This document shows, one piece after another, positions 58,228 to 64,000 of a DNA stretch of 64,000 nucleotides (position 1 is the first letter of the stretch; each line of letters starts with the position of its first letter). The DNA is taken from NCBI RefSeq assembly GCF_017743935.1, contig NZ_JAGHRE010000002.1:62001-126000 (forward strand), in the 5' to 3' direction. The DNA comes from Tropicibacter sp. R16_0 (GTDB taxonomy: Bacteria > Pseudomonadota > Alphaproteobacteria > Rhodobacterales > Rhodobacteraceae). The notes beneath the pieces are model-generated. The model was not told the DNA's origin, did no database searches, and was given only the letters and a program-made list of their open reading frames with translations. Both the position numbers and the translations under genes were made by a program.

Positions 58228-58971
58228 TCAGTTGGCGGGGACATACCAATCGTCAAACATCGACAGCTCGGTCAAAACTCGCTTATAGCCCTTGGCGCTC
58301 AGCAGGGCATGGATGTCGTCCTGTTGTGGCAGATGGGCATGTTCGACCGTCAGCACCCCAAACGACCAGCGGTCGAAATCCAGCGCCTGCAGGATATCGA
58401 ACTCGCTGCCTTCGGTGTCGACCGACATATAGTCGATGTGCTCTGGCGCGCCATGTTCGCTCAGCAGATCGTTGAGGGAGATGGTCTTTACCTCATAGCG
58501 CGACCCGCGCAACTTGTCCTTGGCCGAGGCAAATTCACTGATGGCCGAGTTTACTTCGCGCCGCGCTTGGGTGAATTGGACGGTCGAGCCGGTTTCCTTC
58601 CAGACGCAGCGGGTGTCGATGGTGGCGGTGCGGTTCTGGCGCAGCTCGTCATGCCAGCCCCGGCTGGGTTCGGCCAGGATGCCGGTCCAGCCAAACTCTC
58701 GCTCCATCAGGCAGGTGTTGCTGAGCGAGACACCATTGGTGGCGCCGAATTCGACAAAGAACCCGCCTTCTTTGAAATCAAGTTGCGCAAGTGCGAACAA
58801 GTCCTGGCGAATCTGGGAATGGCCATGATCCAGAAGGTCGATGCAGCGGCTTCGGTGTTGCGGGGGGATCGCCTTGATGAATTGCAGATCGTGCCACCCG
58901 CTTTCCCTCTCCTTCAATTGACGAAGACGATCGCGTCGTATCAGAGTTGTGTTGGTAATCAGTCGGCTCAC
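58228..58971 (-). CDS. FkbM-family methyltransferase
   Basis: A 247-aa SAM-dependent methyltransferase. FkbM-family motifs are seen: GGFFVEFGATNGVSLSNT (SAM loop), WTGILAEPSRGW, and IDYMSVDTEGSEFDILQALD. FkbM proteins O-methylate polyketides and, in many bacteria, surface glycans. It lies 60 bases from the glycosyltransferase on the same strand, so action on the same polysaccharide is likely. Confidence 0.88.
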   Translation of the reverse strand: MSRLITNTTLIRRDRLRQLKERESGWHDLQFIKAIPPQHRSRCIDLLDHGHSQIRQDLFALAQLDFKEGGFFVEFGATNGVSLSNTCLMEREFGWTGILAEPSRGWHDELRQNRTATIDTRCVWKETGSTVQFTQARREVNSAISEFASAKDKLRGSRYEVKTISLNDLLSEHGAPEHIDYMSVDTEGSEFDILQALDFDRWSFGVLTVEHAHLPQQDDIHALLSAKGYKRVLTELSMFDDWYVPAN

Positions 58972-59045
58972 GATCTGGCTTCCTCTCCCATGAGACAGTT
59001 CACAAACACGTTAGAAGGTCAAAGGAGCGGCCACAAGCGCAGGTC

Positions 59046-59657
59046 TCAATCCTGCGGGATCAGACCAAGCCCGCGTAGATAGATGCCAATGCCGGTTTCC
59101 AACAGGTCTTCGGGCGGAAAGGGCGACGCCGTTCCGGTGTTGCGGGCATAGAGCTCGACCACCCCGTGGCTCATCGCCCAGATGTGCGCGCTGAACATGG
59201 ATGCGGGCGGGCGTTTGTCGGCTGGGATATGTTCTGACAGTTCCCCTGCCGCGCGTTCCAGGACCGCTTTGGCGCGGTTGGCCGCAGCGGCCAGTTCGGG
59301 CGTGCGGTTCACCGAGATGCCGCTTTCGAACATGGAAATGTAATGCCCCGGATGGCGCCGGGCAAACGCCAGGTAAGCGCGGCCCGTGGCCTCGAACGCG
59401 GCCAGGGCAGAAGGCTGCCCCTTGTCATAGGCGTATTGCATCAGGTCCGCGAACATATCAAAGCCCTGGCGTGCGGCCTCGGCGATCAGATCCTCGCGCC
59501 CCTCAAAGTGGCGATAGACAGCCGCCGGCGTGACGCCCGCTGTCTTTGCCGCCTCGGACAGGGTGAACCCGGTCGGGCCCTTTTCCTCGATCAGCTTCAG
59601 GGCAGCTTCGATCAGGGCCTGGCGCAGGTTGCCGTGATGATAACCGCGTTTAGGCAT
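59046..59657 (-). CDS. TetR/AcrR-family transcriptional regulator
   Basis: A 203-aa repressor. The N-terminal helix-turn-helix [28 protein letters not shown] is characteristic, followed by a helical ligand domain. The start [16 protein letters not shown] at 59657 is typical; the open frame upstream lies within ppk2. It overlaps the 3' end of ppk2 by eight bases, which couples regulator synthesis to PPK2. Ligand unknown; control of ppk2 or of the hydrolase gene is possible. Confidence 0.87.
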   Translation of the reverse strand: MPKRGYHHGNLRQALIEAALKLIEEKGPTGFTLSEAAKTAGVTPAAVYRHFEGREDLIAEAARQGFDMFADLMQYAYDKGQPSALAAFEATGRAYLAFARRHPGHYISMFESGISVNRTPELAAAANRAKAVLERAAGELSEHIPADKRPPASMFSAHIWAMSHGVVELYARNTGTASPFPPEDLLETGIGIYLRGLGLIPQD

Positions 59658-60519
59658 CCCAGATGTCCGGTCCGCCGCAAATGTTCGCATCGGGCGCGCC
59701 AATGGCGTCCGTGTCCTTGCCGTCATAGTCCAGCTGGCTCAGCACCGTCTGGATCGCGGCAATGCGCGCGCGTTTCTTGTCGTCCGAGCGCACGATGGTC
59801 CAAGGGTTGCTGTCCGAATGCGACCGCGTCAGGGTTTCCTGAATGGCGCTGGTGTAGTCATCCCATTTGTGCAGGCCCTTCACATCAATCGGGCTGAGCT
59901 TCCATTGCTTTAATGGGTCGTTCTCCCGGTCGCGAAAGCGGCGCAATTGCTCGGCCCGGCCCACGTTGAGCCAAAACTTGAACATCCGTATCCCGTCGTT
60001 CACCAGCCCATGCTCGATGGGCAGCACCTGACGGAAAAACCGCTCGCGCTCTTCGTCGGTGCAAAAGCCGAACACCTTTTCAACGACGCCGCGATTGTAC
60101 CAGCTGCGGTCGTAGAACACGATTTCCCCAGCCGAGGGGAGGTGTTCGACATAGCGTTGAAAATACCACTGGCTGCGTTCCGCGTCGGACGGTTTGGCCA
60201 GGGCCACAACGCGGGCACCGCGCGGGTTCAGGTTTTCGCGGAACCGTTTGATGGTGCCGCCCTTGCCTGCCGCATCGCGCCCTTCGAACAGGATGGCGAT
60301 GCGTTCCCCGGTGGCTTTGGTCCAGGCCTGCAGCTTGACCAATTCGATCTGCAGCGCGTCCATTTGCTTTTGATAGTCCTTGCGCCCGATGCGTTCGCCG
60401 TAGGGGTAGGACGGGTTGAGGATGTCGTCCTTGTCCGCGTCCAGAACCCGTTCGCGCACGTCGTCGGGTGCATGATCGTTGAGGTAGCTGGTGATCTCAC
60501 CGTGGGTTGGACCGGCCAT
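59650..60519 (-). CDS. ppk2: Polyphosphate kinase 2
   Basis: PPK2 transfers phosphate between polyphosphate and nucleotides, mainly making GTP/ATP from polyP. The 289-aa protein has the Walker [19 protein letters not shown], the Walker B-type [14 protein letters not shown], and the [17 protein letters not shown] block, all typical of single-domain PPK2 (class I). The ATG at 60519 has GGAGG seven bases upstream; residues before it are not needed. It overlaps the TetR gene. Confidence 0.94.
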   Translation of the reverse strand: MAGPTHGEITSYLNDHAPDDVRERVLDADKDDILNPSYPYGERIGRKDYQKQMDALQIELVKLQAWTKATGERIAILFEGRDAAGKGGTIKRFRENLNPRGARVVALAKPSDAERSQWYFQRYVEHLPSAGEIVFYDRSWYNRGVVEKVFGFCTDEERERFFRQVLPIEHGLVNDGIRMFKFWLNVGRAEQLRRFRDRENDPLKQWKLSPIDVKGLHKWDDYTSAIQETLTRSHSDSNPWTIVRSDDKKRARIAAIQTVLSQLDYDGKDTDAIGAPDANICGGPDIWDA

Positions 60520-60576
60520 CGGGGTGCCTCCGGGATTATTGCTTTTGTTTCTGGACACTATGTAATGTTAATCGAC

Positions 60577-61584
60577 TTAACGCAAACCCGCACGTATGGC
60601 GGCGCGGTCGATGGCGGCGACGACGTCGGGTACGGCGACATGTTGCGGCATGTGGCCAAGGCCCGGCAGCAAGGTCAGCACCGCTCCGGGAATTCGCGTC
60701 ACCAGGTTTTCCGAGTGCAGCGAGGGGCTTACGATGTCATCGGCATCCCCGTGCAGGATTTCGGTGGGGACCGAAATGTCGGGATATCGGGGGTAGAGCG
60801 CCGTCACTTCGTCCAGCAAATTTGCCCTTTGCCGCGCATTGGCCCGGGTGGCGCTGCGGCGCAGGCTCAGGCGCGGATTGAAGTGATCCAGATATCCCTC
60901 GGGCACGGCTTGCGGGGCAAAGACCTGCGCCATCGTCGCCTCGATCCGGCTGTCGGGGACAAAGGCGGTGATCAGCGGCACGGCCAGAAGGTTGCCGAAG
61001 GTCGAAGTGACGAGTTGGTAATAAGGATCCAGGGGCGTCGTCCAAGGGGTGGACGGGGCCGACACCGGAACCAAGGCCGAAATCCGATCTGGGTGGTTCA
61101 CGGCCCATGCCAAAGCCACTGCCCCGCCATAGCTTTGGCCCATCACGATGGGTTGCTCGGCGCGCAACTGCTTTGCCGCGGCACTTAGGACGCGGGCCTG
61201 ATCGTTGATGGTTTCACGCCCCTTGGGCAGTGGGTCAGAAAACCCGTGCCCCGGCCGGTCGAACAGGATCACGCGGTAGCGATCGGCCAATGCAGGCGCC
61301 AGAGCAAAGCTCATGTCGCGGGTGGAGCCACTAGAGCCGTGGATCATCACCAGATCAGGGCCGCTGCCGACCACGACAGCGTGTATCTTGATCCCATCGA
61401 CGTCGATGAACTGCCCCGGCGGCGGATGGCTGGCCTCGGCCCTGGCTTCGTTCCGGGCCGCCTTCCATTGGGTGATCGCAATACCCGCGACCACCAGGAT
61501 CAGAAGGGATATCAGCGACTTAAGAACCAATTTGATCCATGTCGAACGGGGTCGACTGGTAGATCTCGTTGATCCAGTTGCCAT
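60577..61584 (-). CDS. Alpha/beta-fold hydrolase, membrane-anchored
   Basis: A 335-aa hydrolase with an N-terminal membrane anchor (about 20-42, [19 protein letters not shown]). The alpha/beta fold shows [13 protein letters not shown] (oxyanion loop), the nucleophile elbow [10 protein letters not shown], an acid in HGDADDIV and the catalytic His in [11 protein letters not shown]. Substrate unknown. The ATG at 61584 lies inside the 3' end of metA, giving a 65-base overlap in another frame; a TTG at 61530 would shorten it but weaken the anchor. Confidence 0.85.
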   Translation of the reverse strand: MATGSTRSTSRPRSTWIKLVLKSLISLLILVVAGIAITQWKAARNEARAEASHPPPGQFIDVDGIKIHAVVVGSGPDLVMIHGSSGSTRDMSFALAPALADRYRVILFDRPGHGFSDPLPKGRETINDQARVLSAAAKQLRAEQPIVMGQSYGGAVALAWAVNHPDRISALVPVSAPSTPWTTPLDPYYQLVTSTFGNLLAVPLITAFVPDSRIEATMAQVFAPQAVPEGYLDHFNPRLSLRRSATRANARQRANLLDEVTALYPRYPDISVPTEILHGDADDIVSPSLHSENLVTRIPGAVLTLLPGLGHMPQHVAVPDVVAAIDRAAIRAGLR

Positions 61585-62437
61585 AGAGCAGATGCGCGTG
61601 GCTGCGCCAACGGTTCTGCGGGGCGCGGCTGGGATCGTCATCGGGATAGTAGTTGATCGGCACGTTGATCGATGTGCCATTGGCCACGTCGCGGTCGTAT
61701 TCCTGCTTTAGCGTGTCACTGTCATATTCGAAGTGGTTGAAGATATAGAGCGCGCGATGCGCGGGATCTTCGACCAGACAGGGGCCGACCTCGTCACTGC
61801 CCAGCAACGTCTTAAGGCCCGGAGCGTCGTCGATCTCGCCCTGTTTCATCTCAGTCCAGCGGCTGACCGGGATCACGCAATCATCCGAGAACCCACGCAG
61901 GAACGGCGAGGCCGGATCAAGGTTCTGATGGCGGAAACAACCGAACGCCTTGGCATCCAGCATGTGTTTCTTGACGCCGTGGAAATGGTTGATCATCGCC
62001 ATACCACCCCAGCAGACGCCAAAGGTGGACTGAACGTTGGTCTGGGTCCAATCCATTACCTCACGCAGTTCGTCCCAATAGGTGACGGCGTCAAACTCCA
62101 GATGCTCGATCGGCGCACCGGTGATGATCAGCCCATCGAACTTCTGATCCTTGATCTCCTGGAAGGGATGATAAAACTCGACCATATGTTCGGCGGCCGT
62201 ATTGCGGGTGCGGTGCTCGGACATGCGGATCAAGCTCAGGTCGATCTGCAGCGGTGTGGCACCGATCAGACGCGCGAACTGGTTCTCGGTCTGGATCTTC
62301 TTGGGCATCAGATTGAGCAGACCGATACGCAACGGGCGAATGTCCTGACGTGCCGCCTGATCCGGCGACATGACCATGACACCCTCTTTGGTGAGGACAT
62401 CATAGGCGGGCAGGTCGGAAGGGATCTTGATAGGCAT
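61520..62437 (-). CDS. metA: Homoserine O-acyltransferase (MetA family)
   Basis: MetA-family enzymes acylate homoserine, the first committed step of methionine synthesis. The 305-aa protein has [13 protein letters not shown]-like [18 protein letters not shown], the catalytic cysteine in [11 protein letters not shown], and the catalytic His in [13 protein letters not shown]. Many alphaproteobacterial members use acetyl-CoA rather than succinyl-CoA, which sequence reading alone does not settle. The start at 62437 gives standard length. It lies 37 bases after the P-loop gene stop; no SAM riboswitch fits in that gap. Confidence 0.93.
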   Translation of the reverse strand: MPIKIPSDLPAYDVLTKEGVMVMSPDQAARQDIRPLRIGLLNLMPKKIQTENQFARLIGATPLQIDLSLIRMSEHRTRNTAAEHMVEFYHPFQEIKDQKFDGLIITGAPIEHLEFDAVTYWDELREVMDWTQTNVQSTFGVCWGGMAMINHFHGVKKHMLDAKAFGCFRHQNLDPASPFLRGFSDDCVIPVSRWTEMKQGEIDDAPGLKTLLGSDEVGPCLVEDPAHRALYIFNHFEYDSDTLKQEYDRDVANGTSINVPINYYPDDDPSRAPQNRWRSHAHLLYGNWINEIYQSTPFDMDQIGS

Positions 62438-62474
62438 CGTTTCAGCTTTTTTCGTTGCGGATGAATAGGGGAAC

Positions 62475-63347
62475 CTAGGGGGTCTGGCCTTTGGTCTCAA
62501 GGGCTTGCGCAATCACATCCTCGAAATCGGATGCATCGCGTACGGCACCAATCTGGTCAGCGGTTACCGTCACGCCCCAGTTGCGGGCCATCGCCTCGTA
62601 CCTGGGTTGCCGGTGCGCCAGTGCCTGGGCATAGGTCCAGCGGATGAAGGCATCGGGATCAACCTCATCTGGGCCGCAGTTCTGCTCGGCCAGGTATTGG
62701 TCCCAGACGCGGGTCAAAAAGGCGGGTTGATACGACATCGGCTTGGGCGCCTTGTCGAACCGACGGATCAATTCCTCGGTGTGGGCCTCGTCGCCTTTGA
62801 GCCAGATCATCAAGGTATGTTTTGACAGCTCGGACAAAAGCGGATCGTCCGGGTTATCGGCATCGACCCATTCACAGATCGAACCGCCGGTGTCGCAGAT
62901 GAAATGCGGATAGCCATAAAGGCGCTCGGCCCGGTCACTGAAATACTCGGTGTCCAGCAACGCATGGGTTTCGGCCAGGCGGAACTGCTCCTGCCGACGT
63001 TGGTATTCGTCGATGGGCAATCCGCCCTTGGCGGGATCCCCCGGTTTGCCCAGATAGGTGGCTACTGGCGTCAGGTTCTCGAAAGAAATGTTCGAGCCGA
63101 TATAGATCGAATCGGACAGCAGCAGGTCACGCAAAAACGGCACCTTCATCGCCTCGGCCTTGGCGTTGTCGGTGATGTATTCCCCCATGTAACGGGTGCC
63201 GATGCGGTAATCGATCGAGTAATGGAACCAGTCGCCCGTATCGCGCAGGATGTTCGAGACATAGGTCTTGCCCAGCCCCGACATGCCAAAAAACAGCACC
63301 TTCTTGCGCGTCGCCGCGCGCCAGTCCTGAGCCGAGCCGTAAATCAT
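62475..63347 (-). CDS. P-loop ATPase/kinase-like protein of unknown function
   Basis: A 290-aa protein with a clean Walker A GMSGLGKT at residues 21-28 preceded by a hydrophobic strand. Further landmarks are [24 protein letters not shown] and [16 protein letters not shown], like the nucleotide-kinase fold with a lid and acceptor site. No family-specific acceptor motif was recognised. It is directly upstream of metA on the same strand, so a link to amino-acid metabolism is possible. Conserved-hypothetical status is assumed, not checked. Confidence 0.75.
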   Translation of the reverse strand: MIYGSAQDWRAATRKKVLFFGMSGLGKTYVSNILRDTGDWFHYSIDYRIGTRYMGEYITDNAKAEAMKVPFLRDLLLSDSIYIGSNISFENLTPVATYLGKPGDPAKGGLPIDEYQRRQEQFRLAETHALLDTEYFSDRAERLYGYPHFICDTGGSICEWVDADNPDDPLLSELSKHTLMIWLKGDEAHTEELIRRFDKAPKPMSYQPAFLTRVWDQYLAEQNCGPDEVDPDAFIRWTYAQALAHRQPRYEAMARNWGVTVTADQIGAVRDASDFEDVIAQALETKGQTP

Positions 63348-63406
63348 GTCCCGCTGTCCATCGTCCTAAGTCGTTGCGCCCTTGCTAGAGTGCAGGGCAG
63401 GCAGGG

Positions 63407-64000
63407 TCAATTGCGTGGGCGTCCAATTGTTCCATTCAGGATCAACAGACCCACTGCCAGCAGAGCAAACCCCACATAGGCCTGCGGCATCAACGCCTCG
63501 TCCCGCACATAGGCCCCCAGAACGATGGCAACGGGCGGGATCAACAGCGTGACCAGCATCAGGTTGCCGCTGCCTGCCATTGCCAGCACACGATAATAGA
63601 GCAGATAGGCCCCGGCGGTGGCGACGATGGCGTAGTATCCGATGGCAGCCCAAGTGTCGGCTTGCAGCGACAAGGAGATCGGGCCGTCAATCAGCAACGC
63701 GGCTGGCAACAAGACGATGGTTGATCCGGTCAGCATGCCTGCCGCCGCCACCTGTGGGGGCAGATCGCCTAATTTGGCGCGGGCCCAGGCGCCGGCAAGT
63801 GCATAGGAAAAAGTTCCTGCAATAATGGCAAGTTGCGCGATGCTTTGAATGTTGAAGGTGGTAAAGTTCTGCAAGCCGATGGCCACGGCGACCCCCAGAA
63901 AGCCCAATCCCACACCAATGATCTTGCGCGCGGTCAACCGCTCGTCGGCAAAGACCGCAGCCGCCACCAGAACACCAAAGATCGCCGTGGCCGCGTTCAG
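63407..64000 (-). CDS. EamA/DMT-family transporter, C-terminal part (cut by window edge)
   Basis: The frame is open to the right window edge, so the start lies outside. The visible ~197 residues have five or so membrane helices. The internal LNAATAIFGVLVAA then FADERLTARKIIGVGLGFLGV is the hallmark of EamA (drug/metabolite) transporters, and RVLAMAGSGNLMLVTLLIPPVA repeats the pattern in the second half. These export amino acids, nucleosides or other metabolites across the inner membrane. Substrate unknown. Confidence 0.87.
   Translation of the reverse strand: MNAATAIFGVLVAAAVFADERLTARKIIGVGLGFLGVAVAIGLQNFTTFNIQSIAQLAIIAGTFSYALAGAWARAKLGDLPPQVAAAGMLTGSTIVLLPAALLIDGPISLSLQADTWAAIGYYAIVATAGAYLLYYRVLAMAGSGNLMLVTLLIPPVAIVLGAYVRDEALMPQAYVGFALLAVGLLILNGTIGRPRN

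Noticed and set aside
62438-62474. SAM-II riboswitch before metA
   Set aside because: Such leaders occur before metA in some alphaproteobacteria, but only 37 bases separate metA from the upstream gene and no matching structure is seen.

Overview
The window looks like a stretch of chromosome from a marine Rhodobacteraceae (Roseobacter group, Ruegeria-like) alphaproteobacterium. The basis is the GC-rich coding sequence, ctrA sitting next to its antagonist sciP, a Rhodobacter-type SOS box (GTTC-N7-GTTC), the envelope/lipid A gene order with lpxI, GluQ, TrmFO, a DUF1127 protein and PPK2. No rRNA, tRNA, CRISPR array, prophage or intact insertion sequence was seen. Genes are packed tightly, with many ATGA or TAATG stop/start overlaps.

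Layout. 1-4.8 kb: the start of xerD, a secreted protein and a 49-aa membrane protein on the minus strand, then aroK-aroB, then a site-2 protease downstream of ssb. 5.5-10.2 kb: lytic transglycosylase, di-haem peroxidase, GAF-LuxR regulator, Tat-exported metallo-beta-lactamase-fold protein and an acetyltransferase. 10.2-10.6 kb is a gene-poor gap with a 15-bp perfect hairpin. 10.6-18 kb: a four-gene peptide-type ABC importer with an AraC regulator upstream. 18-31 kb: miaA facing an envelope block pyrH, frr, uppS, cdsA, dxr, rseP, a 41-aa membrane protein, bamA, an OmpH-like chaperone, fabZ, lpxA, lpxI, lpxB. lpxD is absent from its usual place.

31-45.7 kb: CadD-like transporter, AhpD-like protein, mnmA, the cell-cycle pair sciP-ctrA, the repair pair ligA-recG, an SOS-controlled 39-aa membrane protein, marC, a SufU-like scaffold, hisI, gluQ, a methyltransferase, trmFO, an atypical crotonase and a thioesterase. 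45.7-49 kb: DUF1127 protein, a MocR-type regulator with a repeat-rich operator, an NTF2-like protein, and rplM-rpsI. 49.2-50.6 kb: a truncated haemoglobin translationally coupled to a PAS-adenylate cyclase.

50.7-59 kb: a polysaccharide island. rfbF-rfbG make a CDP-4-keto-6-deoxyhexose. A 3,5-epimerase, two related C-methyltransferase-like proteins, an SDR reductase and a CmcI-family enzyme then act in one coupled operon. A convergent glycosyltransferase and an FkbM methyltransferase follow. 59-64 kb (minus strand): TetR, PPK2, alpha/beta hydrolase, MetA, a P-loop protein and a truncated EamA transporter at the right edge.

Most notable: the SOS box driving a tiny membrane protein beside recG (a candidate analogue of the Caulobacter division inhibitor SidA), the globin-cyclase pair, and the CDP-branched-sugar operon with two C-methyltransferase-like proteins. 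All assignments come from reading motifs and context; no database search was run.
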